A DNA stretch of 64,000 nucleotides from Corbicula japonica (taxonomy: Eukaryota > Mollusca > Bivalvia > Venerida > Cyrenidae). Made by a program: the position numbers and the translations under genes. The notes below the pieces were generated by a model. That model made no database searches and was not told the origin of the DNA. It saw only the letters and a list, made by a program, of their open reading frames with translations. Positions within the stretch are counted from its first letter, which is position 1. The number at the start of each line of letters is the position of its first letter. Positions 9,874-21,480 of this stretch are shown piece after piece. The stretch lies in NCBI GenBank assembly GCA_038501625.1, contig JAZAYU010000705.1:1-64000 (forward strand), read 5' to 3'.

Positions 9874-12800
9874 AAACGGTTTGTCAACATATAATATAGC
9901 GTTAGCAGGAAATCCAAACTCATGTAGTATTAGAGTAGGAAAATATAAAATTAGAACACTTGTAGATTCTGGAGCGGAAGTTTCATTAATAAACCGCCGC
10001 ACTTTTAATTTATTTAAAAAGAAATACCAATTAAAAAGAAATCATAATATATCCTTGCAGTCTGTTGGGGGAAATGCATTGAATGTAGAAGGGTTTGTAG
10101 AAATTCCTTTCAAAATTGGCGGTGTTTTACTGAAGCATAAATTTTATGTAGTATCAAACATGAATCGAAGGGCAATTTTAGGAAGAGATTGGCTTATAGA
10201 TAACGGGGTAAGATTGTATTTTGACCTCGGGTGCCTCAGGGTTCATGATACGTATGTCTCTTTAGAAGAGGATATTCACATAAATTCGGTTGTTAGGCTT
10301 CAGAAAAGCACAGTTATAAAACCCCAAAGTGTACATATTGTAAATGGAAAATTAAATAAAAATAGCAAATTTGAAAAATCAAAAATATACGAATTAAAGA
10401 GCGTCGAAAATGGCTATTTAAGTACCGAACCGGGCTTAGTAGTGACAAATTCAGTATTCAAATTAAGGGGACATAGACAATTTCCCGTCATGATTGTAAA
10501 TAGTACAAATAGGACAATGCGTTTACGACAAGGGTGCCCCATAGCAACAATTGAACAAATTAGCGAAGAAAACATAGCATCTGTCAAAAGTACAACCAAT
10601 GATTTATCAGATAAGACATTAAACGAAAAATCAAAAATTGATCTAAGCGAGATAAAAACACCCCCGGAGCACTATGATTATGTCAAAGGCTTGGTCTTAG
10701 AAAATCAGGATATTTTTGCAAATAATGACTCAGAGCTCACTCAAACTAATACGGTTAAAATGAAAATACCTACAGTCGATCACGAACCAATAAAACAACG
10801 TCCTTACAGAGTACCACTAAATGACAGAAAAATTATGAGTGACGCAATTGACGAAATGTTAGAGGCTAATGTAATTAGACCCTCGCGCAGCGCGTATGCT
10901 AGTCCGGTGGTTCTGGTTCACAAGAAAAATGATAATAGCAAGAGGTTTTGTGTAGATTTTAGAAAATTAAATAAGGTCACTAAACCATGTTCATATCCCT
11001 TGCCAGTTATTGATGATATTTTGGCCACTTTGGGAGATGCAAAATTCTTTACATCACTAGACTTACGAAGTTCATACTGGCAGGTGCCAATTGAAGAATC
11101 AGACAAAGAAAAGACCGCTTTTGCCACTTTTAGAGGCTTACACGAATTCAATGTGATGGCATTTGGTCTTTTGGCGGCCCCGGGGGTCTTCCAGGAACTT
11201 ATGGCACAAGTCTTAGAGGGATTAGATTTTGCTGTCGCATATTTAGATGATATCTTAATCAGAAGTTCCACGCTCGAAGAACATAAGCGCCATATAGATA
11301 TCGTTTTCCAAAGGCTACGGGAACACAATTTAAAGCTTAAGTTAAAGAAGTGCCAATTCTTACAGTCTGAGACTGAGTACCTGGGTTTTATAATTGACAA
11401 AGATGGCATCAGACCCAACCCTAACAAGGTCAAAGCAATTAGGTCACTCCCTATTCCTAAAAATGTAAGAGACGTTCGTAGAGTCATAGGTGCAGCAAGT
11501 TTTTATAGACGCTTCATACCCTCATTTTCACAAATAGCAGAACCATTGATTAATTTAACTAGGAAAAAAGTACATTTTAATTGGACTCAAGAATGTCAAG
11601 ATAGTTTTGATAAGATCAAAGAACAATTAACTGCAATACCCTCTTTAGCTTACCCTGATATAAACAAGCCTTACATATTGTATGTAGATGCTTCAGATAC
11701 CCATGTTGGCGCTTGCTTAACACAGAAAACTGATTTGCCTGAGGCAGATGATAATAATGAAAGACCAATTTATTTCTTATCACATAAACTCAGTGACACT
11801 CAACGCAGGTGGAGCACAATTGAAAAAGAGGCATTCAGTATTCACTATGCTCTACAAAAACTTGATCATTATTTGCATAATGCAGAATTTAAAATCATGA
11901 CTGACCACAAGCCTTTGCAACATTTATTAGATTCTCCAATGCAAAATAAGAAAATTCAGTTATGGGCATTGTCTATTAGTGGTTACAACTGTAAGATTGA
12001 GCATCTTCCAGGGAAAACAAATGTAATCGCTGACTTCTTCTCCAGGCCGCCCGAGTCTGAAACGATACAATCAGAGTCTGATTTTGACATTGAACCGGAA
12101 ATACATGATAATACTTACAAAATTTCTGGAACAAACGCAAAATCTGTTAAGACAATTGAATCTATCAAAAAGATTGAGGCTATAAATTCTAATGACATTG
12201 ATCCTAAACAATCAGCTAATAAAGAGTATGAAAAACAGGATTCTTTTGTGGAGCCTGTGGCTGAAATTGAGGGATTAAATTTACAATTTGAGCAACAGAA
12301 AGATACTACAATTGTCCAAATCAAAAATCAACTTAAGCATGGGGATCCTAGCAAGGCTGAGTTCAGGAAATTCTTAGAAGTCGATCAAGTATTGTATTAC
12401 TTATCAAATCCTGATGAAGAACCCATTATGAGACTTTATGTCCCCGCTCACTTAAAGGGCTTGGTCATCAAACAATATCATGATAACAATGGACATCCGG
12501 GCACTCAGCGTATGTTTGCCACAGCAAAAACTAAGTACTTTTGGCCAAATATGTTCAAAGATTTTCAAGCATATGTCTCGACCTGTGTCGACTGTCAAAC
12601 TAGAAATCTTACAAGGGTTAAGGCTCCACTAAGGGAAACAAATATTGCGCCTTTTCCATTTGCAATAGTTTCAATAGATGTATGCGGGCCTTATGAACAA
12701 ACACTTAGTAACAATAGGTACATAATCTGTTTTATAGATATGTTCAGTGGTTACCCAGAGGCATTTGCTGCCCCTGATAAAAGTACAAATACTATAATAG

Positions 12801-14248
12801 ACTTACTTTTGAATGAGATTTATCCTAGATATGGCTGTCCGTTGCAAATCATTCATGACCGAGGGACTGAGTTCACTAGTTCAGCATTCAAAGAGGTTCT
12901 GAAAGAATTAAACATTGATAATGTTTCATGCACAGCTTACCATCCAGAAAGTAATGCTAAACAAGAAAGAATGCATAGGGTGTTACATGACATTTTAGCG
13001 AAACGAGTTCAGGGTAACACTAGGGAATGGGACATTCATCTCAATATGTCATTAGCAGGAATCAGACACAATGTCTCTTCAAGTTCAAAATTCTCCCCCT
13101 TCTATTTGGTATACAACAGAGATCCCATTCTACCAATTGACAATCTACTTCGCCCTAGGGCTAAATATCATGGCGAAGAGTACCATAAAATTGCTTTACA
13201 AGAACAGCATAAATCATTTCTTTTGGCTTACAGACATTTAAAACATTCAAAAAGAAAGCACAAACAGCAATTTGACAAAAAAGCTAAGGATATCAAGTTC
13301 GAAATTAATGACCCTGTCTATTACAAAAATTTTCAAAGAAAAAATAAACTTGAAGACCGCTGGAAATCCCATTACAGAATAATGGAACAAAAAGGTCCTG
13401 TTACTTACTTGATCAAGAATCAGCTAGACAATTCTGTTGTTCAAGTACATGCCGATCAAATTAGGCTGGCTAATATCACTGAATGGCCAGAACGTAGACC
13501 GGTTACAGGTTACCCTAAACGAAAGGCAAACTATGTCGTTGCGCCTGATGACAGTTCTAGTAGCTATGATGAGTCAGATGCTTCTGATGCTGAAACACCA
13601 AACAATCAGAATACAGGCATATTACCGCTAAGTACAAATAGAATAAGACAAGTACGCGAAGACTCCTCATCAGAAGACTACATTCCATTAGCTCAATTAC
13701 GTAAACATTTGAGGGAACAAAATCAGGAACACAATAACGTACATGGTTCCGAAAGTTCACAGACAGAAAATTCTTCAAATGAAAATTCAGACTATGAAAC
13801 ATCAAAGGAAATGAATTCATTTGTTGAAGATTCTAGCACTGATAGTTCTGTCACGGATGCAAAATCTGATCATTCTGCTTACCTGGGTGAAAATTTGCAG
13901 GAAAGCTCTGACGAGTCGCTGGTAGCAGACTCTCTAGATACTGACGGTATGGAGGTTGACTCCTTGCCAGACACACCTGAAACTGTTAATCAAGATAGTT
14001 TAGAAATAGGTGTTATCACAGACTCAGTAATCCCAACAAAGATTGATTCAAAAGATTCATGTCCCATGAATAGTACAACTTCTCTGCTTTCAGAAGAGGA
14101 TAAATCAATCCCCGATAAGTTAACTGATAATCTTGAAAATGACAAAAAACAGTGTTTCCAATTACTATTAAGTCATATGGAACGCAGTAACTCCGAAATA
14201 CTAAAAAACAATGCCAACCTAATGGGATTACTTCAAAAGTTCTTTTAA
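9836..14248 (+). CDS. pol: Pol polyprotein (protease-RT-RNase H-integrase), copy 1
   Basis: This frame supplies the enzymes for reverse transcription and integration and is probably made as a Gag-Pol fusion. The frame is open from 9812 and lacks a nearby ATG; residues below count from the TTG at 9881. Protease: LVDSGAEVS with Asp29, and flap ILGRDWL near 100. RT: catalytic YLDD at 454-457, preceded by the FGL motif. RNase H: YVDASD with Asp603 and Glu650. Integrase: HHCC zinc site His867, His872, Cys902, Cys905, and catalytic Asp933, Asp993, Glu1029 with the standard D-X35-E spacing. A GPY/F-like module follows (GPVTYLI). The last 240 or so residues are rich in Ser, Asp and Glu, look disordered, contain no chromodomain and end in a short coiled segment. 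All catalytic residues are present. Confidence 0.95.
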   Translation, partial: LINSCHKEVDGRKNGLSTYNIALAGNPNSCSIRVGKYKIRTLVDSGAEVSLINRRTFNLFKKKYQLKRNHNISLQSVGGNALNVEGFVEIPFKIGGVLLKHKFYVVSNMNRRAILGRDWLIDNGVRLYFDLGCLRVHDTYVSLEEDIHINSVVRLQKSTVIKPQSVHIVNGKLNKNSKFEKSKIYELKSVENGYLSTEPGLVVTNSVFKLRGHRQFPVMIVNSTNRTMRLRQGCPIATIEQISEENIASVKSTTNDLSDKTLNEKSKIDLSEIKTPPEHYDYVKGLVLENQDIFANNDSELTQTNTVKMKIPTVDHEPIKQRPYRVPLNDRKIMSDAIDEMLEANVIRPSRSAYASPVVLVHKKNDNSKRFCVDFRKLNKVTKPCSYPLPVIDDILATLGDAKFFTSLDLRSSYWQVPIEESDKEKTAFATFRGLHEFNVMAFGLLAAPGVFQELMAQVLEGLDFAVAYLDDILIRSSTLEEHKRHIDIVFQRLREHNLKLKLKKCQFLQSETEYLGFIIDKDGIRPNPNKVKAIRSLPIPKNVRDVRRVIGAASFYRRFIPSFSQIAEPLINLTRKKVHFNWTQECQDSFDKIKEQLTAIPSLAYPDINKPYILYVDASDTHVGACLTQKTDLPEADDNNERPIYFLSHKLSDTQRRWSTIEKEAFSIHYALQKLDHYLHNAEFKIMTDHKPLQHLLDSPMQNKKIQLWALSISGYNCKIEHLPGKTNVIADFFSRPPESETIQSESDFDIEPEIHDNTYKISGTNAKSVKTIESIKKIEAINSNDIDPKQSANKEYEKQDSFVEPVAEIEGLNLQFEQQKDTTIVQIKNQLKHGDPSKAEFRKFLEVDQVLYYLSNPDEEPIMRLYVPAHLKGLVIKQYHDNNGHPGTQRMFATAKTKYFWPNMFKDFQAYVSTCVDCQTRNLTRVKAPLRETNIAPFPFAIVSIDVCGPYEQTLSNNRYIICFIDMFSGYPEAFAAPDKSTNTIIDLLLNEIYPRYGCPLQIIHDRGTEFTSSAFKEVLKELNIDNVSCTAYHPESNAKQERMHRVLHDILAKRVQGNTREWDIHLNMSLAGIRHNVSSSSKFSPFYLVYNRDPILPIDNLLRPRAKYHGEEYHKIALQEQHKSFLLAYRHLKHSKRKHKQQFDKKAKDIKFEINDPVYYKNFQRKNKLEDRWKSHYRIMEQKGPVTYLIKNQLDNSVVQVHADQIRLANITEWPERRPVTGYPKRKANYVVAPDDSSSSYDESDASDAETPNNQNTGILPLSTNRIRQVREDSSSEDYIPLAQLRKHLREQNQEHNNVHGSESSQTENSSNENSDYETSKEMNSFVEDSSTDSSVTDAKSDHSAYLGENLQESSDESLVADSLDTDGMEVDSLPDTPETVNQDSLEIGVITDSVIPTKIDSKDSCPMNSTTSLLSEEDKSIPDKLTDNLENDKKQCFQLLLSHMERSNSEILKNNANLMGLLQKFF

Positions 14249-14258
14249 TTAAAGAAAT

Positions 14259-14261
<3 letters not shown>

Positions 14262-14292
<31 letters not shown>
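14262..14292 (+). repeat. 31-A tract 13 bp after the pol stop
   Basis: An uninterrupted run of 31 A lies inside the element, not at its end. Copy 2 has shorter A-rich blocks at the same place (36613-36640). Confidence 0.9.
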
Positions 14293-14293
<1 letters not shown>

Positions 14294-17165
14294 ACTATAA
14301 AAATGACTAGAAAATCATAAAAAAAACAATGAAACTGTTCTGTTGATATATAATTTCATGAATATGCATAGCTCATAGAGTTAAGAGAAACGCTATACGT
14401 TGTTGTTGACAAACCTTAAAATGACTTCACATGGAATAGGGGTGAGCTCCATTCCATTGTAAATAGATTCGGTTGATAATATTAATTGTACATTACCTTG
14501 TTTACTTACTTATATGACTTCGAGTAGAATCATATGGCGAAAATTGCTATGATTACGAGTAGAATCATATGACGTAGCCAGTTTTATGCTTAAGCATTGT
14601 TGTAGGTTTTAAATGTGTAAATATCTATTTAGAGTGTTGCATAATCACGCATTGCGATTCGCAAAGTAATTTTCAGTAATTACAATATGGCTTTTATTGT
14701 CTATTTTCAAAGACGTTTAACCATAAAGCTTATTATGCTCACTTGTTTGTTTGGCTTTTCTCGGTGCTATAGAAGTACATGAAAATGCTATCCTTGTTTT
14801 TGTGTTAAAACAAAAATATTATTGAGTTATACAGTTGAACATTTTATAAATCCTACATTTAATGCATTGTTTTCTCTGCCCAGTCAACGTAATTATATAA
14901 AAATATACATTTGCAAACCGTTCTCTTAATATTTTTGATTTAAATATTAATATTTTTGTTTTCAAATTATTATTTCTTAAACTGACATCATCTTAAAGAA
15001 ATAAAAAAATGTTTCAGTTTAAAGAATAGGTAAACTACTTACCTGAGTTCAATCATTATGATTAAAACAATGGCTGTCCGGTCCGATTCTATGTTTTATT
15101 GTTCTAGTATCCTTGACCTTCTTGCCGTGGTGGTATTTCATATCAAAATTCACTTTAGTTATTCCAAAAACACTTAATCAGCCACGGTTAACGAGTAAAC
15201 AAACAATGAAAGTGCGCTAACAGGGACCCTGTTCGTACAGATGAGTGACCTTCATGAAAACGAGACAACATTATCGATCAGCGAACACGCTTCAACCAAT
15301 CACAATGCAGATGACGTTTGAAACCCCTCCAGCTCCTTCATCCGCCGGAAGTATCCTGCCTTGTTACAGTCAACAATAGCTAACAATCTGACATAGGTGA
15401 CGTTTCATAAAACCAGTCAATCAAATCCCCGTCAAGAAGCAACCTCCAGTTTTCGATAACAACATCTTCGACAAAAGCAATTCCTTCAGGTCTTTGATAA
15501 GAAAAACTGCATCCTTTTCTGTCTTAATATTGATAGCAGTTCACCAGATTCGTCAAGAGTTCATCAAAGATATCCATCAATATGACATTTCATAACAACA
15601 CTTACAAACAAAGAGACAGTACAATCAAGAAGAGATTCAACGTGTAATACCAGAATCATAACCTTCAGCCATTAGCGACAATCATCACCCGAAGTTGTAA
15701 CAACCTAGATAAAACAATGAATCAGACATTCATTCATCCGTCAGTTCACAACAAAGCAAACATATACACGACGAACTGAAAACGTTTTCAAACACAGCAA
15801 GTTTCAAGACACACCTGCCCCCGGCGAGATGCAGTCCGACAGCATGAAAGAAGACACGCTTCCAACGGCCGCGATGCCTCGTTTGGTTCACCTGAAGATA
15901 CCATTGATCCGGAGTGTACCTACATGAACTACACATGGCGCGGTGCAGTGAGGAAACAGTATTTTATGTCGTATTGTTCCATTGCTTTATTTTATTTATT
16001 TCTACATATTTCGCGTTCTCGGAATTGTTGATAAGCAGTCTCTTCTACACGGGAGGTAACTCGATGGCGAACTCCTTAGTCGTAAAAGAAACTGGAAATA
16101 TCGGAATTTCATCAAAATCAAACTTAATTTAAACATTTCTTTTCTCCTATGAAGTTAGTTATCAATTCAGTTCTAATTATCAGTTCTGTACTTTCAATGG
16201 TTTGCCTTCCGTGAAATATGAAGGAAATCGGAAAAATCAATTTTTCCTAAAACAAAAAATAAATAAAAATATACGTTTATATAAGAATGCAAATTGTTAT
16301 TGTATGATTACTTTGTTTTGTTATACGCAAATGCTTTACATCTGCTATCTAATTTCAGAAATTTGTGTATTGCAAGAAAGAAAACCTAAACCAATGAAGC
16401 ACAGGGACACGGAGCGCATCACGGCAAGATCTATAACCAGAACAAATGATTGTAATGAATAATTGTAACTGTCTGGAATTATGAAATTGTGACTTTCATA
16501 TATTGCCGTTATATTATTAAGTGACTCTCCGTGATTAATATTTGTTTTGTGTTCTTAAAACGGGTTTTCTGTGCATTCATTAATTGTTATAATAAGTTGT
16601 AATGGTTGAATAATTAAGTGCATTTGTGCTGTTTTTAGGGTTTAACATTCCATGCTGTTTTAATTTATCATGTATTTTCCTTTCAGGTTTTATATATTTT
16701 GTTTGAAAATAAATGTTGTTAATAATTCTCACAGTTAGCAGTATCTAAGTTACGGGTACGGAAAATTAAAATTCAAATTCTAAGTACAAAATTTATTAAT
16801 TAAAATTGGAAGAAGGTTTAACACGCAAAAATATGATAAACGAAACTGCACTTACTTGTTTTCTTACTTTTCTTACTGGCTAATTCCTATTCCGAGAATG
16901 ATACTGCTGACTAACTTTGCTGTACATTTATACACAAACCATTAAATTAATTAGCAATTATATTTTCCGGTACTTTTAATCAGCAAGTCACATCATTATT
17001 AGATAATCAAAATTCTCATTGTTAAAATCTCTGAGTAACGGACGTACTCGAAGTGTCAAAAATTAATTTCAATTAGGGTCATCGATAAAGTACTCATTAT
17101 TATAAACATCTAATCATCGTTTAGATCTCACCTTCCTGACACAAAATATCTTTTTTTTTGTTTTT
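14293..17165 (+). other. Long 3' noncoding region of gypsy copy 1
   Basis: About 2.9 kb separates pol from the 3' LTR. It is conserved in copy 2, so it belongs to the element. It holds a 20-bp motif repeated about 38 bp apart (CGAGTAGAATCATATG at about 14521 and 14559) and only short frames. One (15914-16132, 72 codons) encodes a hydrophobic, membrane-span-like stretch; an overlapping frame without ATG, ending near 16029, also runs into hydrophobic residues. Copy 2 lacks 283 bp here (15938-16220), which removes most of both. It could be a relic of a third gene such as env, a spliced exon, or plain UTR. Confidence 0.7.
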
Positions 17166-17183
17166 GGAAAAGAAAGGAAGGGA
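17166..17183 (+). promoter_or_regulatory. Polypurine tract, copy 1
   Basis: GGAAAAGAAAGGAAGGGA directly precedes the 3' LTR, the expected position and composition of the plus-strand primer. Copy 2 has the same tract. Confidence 0.85.
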
Positions 17184-17185
17184 TT

Positions 17186-17852
17186 TGTAATGTAATGGGG
17201 AAATTATATTTATAATTTGCCGCATCATATTATATTTTATTTATGTACTCTAAAATTTAAAAGTTATTTCGTAATATTCTTAAAAGGTTTTAGGATCTTA
17301 TTTTATTAGGTTTCTTTTAAAAAGCTTAAACGTGTCCATCTATAAGGTTGTACAAAATGTACATGCGTCCTTCATTCATCAAAATGTCAAATCACTTTTG
17401 GTCGGAGGTCATTTTCATGTTTTCATGACTTGCTAATTGCTTTTATGTCATTTTATTATTATTATAAACCATGTATATACGCATAAATCTTGAGTAAATG
17501 ACAGAAAGTACTCCCAAAACGCTATTATCTTGTCAAAATGATTCATTCGGGTACTATACGCCTATGTCGGGGATTTCGAATAAAAGCTAGGCTAAGGAAG
17601 GCAGATTGACAATTCACTTTAGAACTCTTTTGGCACGGGGAACTCTAAATTACTAAATTATTATAAGGGGAACTTATGTCAGTCAAGATATATGCTAGAA
17701 ATTATTGTTAGTTTATTTAATTACAAGAGAAACTGTTTAGAACTTTAATATTTGATCTAGTAACTTTAAGAAGTCGAAAAGTAAATCTATTTAGAAACTC
17801 TAATCAGTGTTCGTTTGTTATACACCTGGGATTTATTACTTACTACGCTACA
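17186..17852 (+). repeat. 3' LTR, copy 1
   Basis: It is 667 bp, identical by eye to the 5' LTR, with an AATAAA signal at 17579-17584. It is followed by TTATCATGC and then, at 17879, by the assembly gap. Confidence 0.95.
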
Positions 17853-17878
17853 TTATCATGCTTAAAGGCCCTAAAATT

Positions 17879-18378
17879 NNNNNNNNNNNNNNNNNNNNNN
17901 NNNNNNNNNNNNNNNNNNNNNNNNNNNNNNNNNNNNNNNNNNNNNNNNNNNNNNNNNNNNNNNNNNNNNNNNNNNNNNNNNNNNNNNNNNNNNNNNNNNN
18001 NNNNNNNNNNNNNNNNNNNNNNNNNNNNNNNNNNNNNNNNNNNNNNNNNNNNNNNNNNNNNNNNNNNNNNNNNNNNNNNNNNNNNNNNNNNNNNNNNNNN
18101 NNNNNNNNNNNNNNNNNNNNNNNNNNNNNNNNNNNNNNNNNNNNNNNNNNNNNNNNNNNNNNNNNNNNNNNNNNNNNNNNNNNNNNNNNNNNNNNNNNNN
18201 NNNNNNNNNNNNNNNNNNNNNNNNNNNNNNNNNNNNNNNNNNNNNNNNNNNNNNNNNNNNNNNNNNNNNNNNNNNNNNNNNNNNNNNNNNNNNNNNNNNN
18301 NNNNNNNNNNNNNNNNNNNNNNNNNNNNNNNNNNNNNNNNNNNNNNNNNNNNNNNNNNNNNNNNNNNNNNNNNNNNNN
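17879..18378. other. Assembly gap of 500 N
   Basis: The run is exactly 500 N, a placeholder rather than a measured length. It removes the 3' end of the minus-strand gypsy element, including the integrase catalytic Glu and the 3' LTR. Confidence 1.
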
Positions 18379-19934
18379 AGATTCTACAAAGTTCTGTTAT
18401 TAGTTCTGATTCAAAGTTTCGACCCTGATCCGAATGAATACGAGTTGGGACACCATAGTTCACAATAAAATGCTCATAGAAAGCCTCTGCTGTTGTCTTA
18501 GCTGTTTGATTCTTGGTAGGAATAGCTAATGCGTATTTTGTGAAGTGATCGGTCACTACCAAGATATTACCAATGCCTCCTTTACATGGGTCCACTGTTA
18601 AAAAATCCATACACACAATTTCTAACGGATAGGTGGTAACTATATTAACAAGAGGGGCTCTGGTATTGGTTGGAGACTTCCTTCTCAAACACCGGTCACA
18701 AGTACTGACAAAGTGTTCCACATCTACCGTCATTCCAGGCCAGAAGAATCTTTCTCTGAGTAATGACAGTGTCCTGTCCTTGCCTGGATGGCCAACCTCT
18801 GTATGCAATCCCTTTAGTGCTGTTTCCCTGTATATCTTGGGTAAAACCAACTGTTGGGTTACTTCTTTGGTCTGGTTGTCTGTTACTTCTCGATATAGAA
18901 TTCCTCTAACCATGTGAAAATGATCAAAATTCTTCCTCATAGTGACATCATCTCTTCCAGAGATGTTATTCCTATGAGGTAGCCTCTTGTCAATTACTGC
19001 TCTGACCCACTTCCCAACGCCTGGGTCATCCCGTTGGTGTTTCCTTATCTCTCTTGCTTCAATTTGTGCCATCGGCACTCCAATGTCTTCCGTAACATCT
19101 ATAATGTTGACTGAAGCAGCTGGAAGCACTTCAACATAGGCTGGAACTTGTAAGTTAGAACAGATGGCTTTGACAGTTTCATCTTTGATACATATCAGGT
19201 CCCCACTTTCGCCTTGTAGTGCTTGGTACGGATAACGCGACATGCCATCAGCGTCTGCATGTTTCAGGCCTGCCCTATAAATAATATCAAAGTGATATTG
19301 TCCCAAGGCTGATGCCCATCTCTGGCCTGTCGCATCAAGCTTCGCTGAACCAAGAATGTGTGTAAGGGGATTGTTGTCGGTATACACCACAAAGTGGTTT
19401 GGCATTAAGTAATCTGAAAACTTTTCAGTCACTGCCCATTTCAAGGCTAGGAACTCGAGCTTGAACGCAGAATAATTCTTTTCTGACCTATTTAAACATC
19501 TGCTTGTGTAAGCAATAACCCTCTTTAGCCCATCTTGGGTTTGGTACAAAACAGCACCCAGTCCTTGAGCTGAGGCGTCTGTATGTAGCTCGAATGGGAC
19601 TGAAAAGTTGGGATACGCCAGTACAGGAGGTGATGTGAGTATCGCTTTCAATTTATTAAAAGTCTCTTCTTGTTCGGATTCCCATTTCCATTCTTTCTGG
19701 ATGTCTTTCTTCTGTTTAATTTTCTTGGAGGAAGTTGGAGGTAAAAGGTCTGTCAGTGGTTTTGCTATTTTTGAGAAATCTTTAATGAATCTTCGATAGT
19801 AGCCTGCAAATGCAATGAATGAACGAAGTGTATCCGAATCTTTTGGAGTAGGCCAATTTAAAACTTTCTCTATTTTGTCTGGGTCTGTTTCTATTCCCTT
19901 GCTACTAATGACATGGCCTAAAAACTTTACTTTT
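18379..19934 (-). pseudogene. pol: Pol, C-terminal half (RT thumb, RNase H, integrase), truncated
   Basis: About 518 codons continue the pol frame on the far side of the inserted element. Reading from 19934 downward: an RT tail with the FLGHVIS motif and YYRRFI, RNase H with HTDASA, then the integrase zinc site (H-X4-H near 18800, CDRC near 18695) and the core with MDF and SDQG, giving the first two catalytic Asp residues. The third, Glu, is lost in the gap at 18378. An internal ATG at 19651 is not a start; the frame is open upstream of it to the junction. The frame remains free of stops, so decay is limited to the insertion and the missing end. Confidence 0.9.
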
Positions 19935-20010
19935 TAGCTCGACTATTCGAAGAATAGGGGAGCTATCCTACTCACCCCGGTGTCGGCGTCGGCGGCTCCG
20001 TCCGTTAAAC

Positions 20011-20506
20011 AAAATATGCACTTTGGTCCATAACTTAAAAATTACTTATGATATCAACTTCAAACTTGAAATATATATTCACCATCAAATTCTACATCAT
20101 TACCAACAAGACCCATAACTCTGCTACAAATATTTTTTAAGTTATGCCCCTTTTTCACTTAAATTTTGCGTTAAGGAAAATATGCACTTTGGTCCATAAC
20201 TTATAAACTACTGGAGATATCAACTTGAAATTTGGAATATATATTCACCATCAAATTCTACATCATTACCAACAAGACCCATAACTCTGCTGTCAATATA
20301 TTTCAAGTTATGCCCCTTTTTTCTTATATTTTGTGTTAAGCAAAATATGCATTTTGCCCATAACTTCAAAACTACTTGAGATATTGCCTTGAAACTTGAA
20401 ATATATTTTCACCATCAAAATCTACATCATAACCAACAAGACCCATAACCCTGCTTTCAATATTTTTCAAATTATGCCCCTTTTCCACTTACATTTTGTG
20501 TTAAGC
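20011..20506. repeat. Tandem array A, about 165-bp period, three units
   Basis: Units start AAAATATGCA at 20011, 20177 and 20342, with a partial fourth at 20507. Each contains CCATAACTT, TTCACCATCAAA, CAACAAGACCCATAAC and TTATGCCCC. A related but diverged array lies at 45420-45960. Confidence 0.85.
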
Positions 20507-20540
20507 AAAATATACACTTGGCCCTTAACTTCATTATTAA

Positions 20541-21480
20541 TGGAGGGATTTCAAAATAACTTGGCACAAATGTTCACCATGACAAGGCGGTGTGTCGCGT
20601 ACAATACCTATGCCTGTAGGTCGAAGGTCAAGGTCACTGTTACAAAAAATAGAATTTTCTTGTCCGGGCTGTAACTTTGTTATGAATGGAGGGATTTCAA
20701 TATAACTTGACACAAATGTTCACAATGACAAGGCTGTGTGTCCGCACAATACCCATGGCTGTAGATCCAAGGTCAAGGTGACTGTTACTAAAAATAGAAT
20801 TTTCTTGTCCAGGCTGTAACTTTGTTTTGAATGGAGGGATTTCGAAATAACTTGACACAAATGTTCACTATGACAGGGTGGTGTGTCGCGTACCATGCCC
20901 ATGCCTGTAGGTCAAAGGTCAAGGTCAATCTTACAAAAAATAGAATTCTCTTGTCCGTGCTGTTACTTTGTTATGAATGGAGGGATTTCAAAATAACTTT
21001 GCACAAACGTTCACTATGACAAGGCAGTGTGTCCACACAATACCCAAGCCTGAAGGTCCAGGTCACTGTTACTTAAAACAGAATTTTCTTGTCCGGGATG
21101 TAACTTCATTATAAATGGACGGATTTCAAAATAACTTGGCACAATTGTTCACAATGACAGGGTGTTGTATCCCATACCATGACCATGCCTGTAGGTCAAG
21201 GTCACTGTTACTAAAAATAGAATTCTCTTGTCCGGGCTGTAACTTCGTTAGGAATAGAGTGATTTCAAAATAACTTGACACAAATGGTCATCATGACAAG
21301 TTGGTGTGTCCCGTACCATGCCCATGCCTGTAGGTCCAAGGTCACTGCTACTAAAATAGAATTTTCTTGTCAGGGTTTTGAATACATTAGGAATATAGTA
21401 ACTTGCCAGAAATGTTCACCATGACAAGCTGGTGAGTCGTGTACCATTTCCATGCCTTTAGGTCAGTTCTTTTCTGTAAC
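20541..21480. repeat. Tandem array B, about 138-146-bp period, about six to seven units
   Basis: Units start TGGAGGGATTTC (20541, 20687, 20832, 20978, then 21116 and further diverged units). Each contains ATGACAAGG, GCCTGTAGGTC, CAAGGTCA and a TCTTGTCCGGGCTGTAAC-type end. They decay toward the right. Confidence 0.85.

Larger units (their letters stand above)
8049..17852 (+). mobile_element. Ty3/gypsy LTR retrotransposon, copy 1, apparently complete
   Basis: The 9.8-kb element has two 667-bp LTRs (TGTAATG...GCTACA) that look identical on direct reading, so insertion was recent. The internal order is primer-binding site, gag, -1 frameshift, pol (protease, reverse transcriptase, RNase H, integrase), a 31-A tract, 2.9 kb of noncoding DNA and a polypurine tract. 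Integrase after RNase H is the Ty3/gypsy order. There is no env-like frame of normal length. The flanks (ACTGG left, TTATC right) do not form a target duplication, and a 500-N gap starts 26 bp after the 3' LTR. All coding motifs needed for movement appear intact. Confidence 0.95.

Noticed and set aside
10918..11487. 189-codon minus-strand frame inside pol (and its twin at 33362-33823)
   Set aside because: It is antisense shadow of the reverse-transcriptase coding region; no domain of its own.
17807..18403. Plus-strand frame across the gap
   Set aside because: It consists almost wholly of N and LTR sequence.
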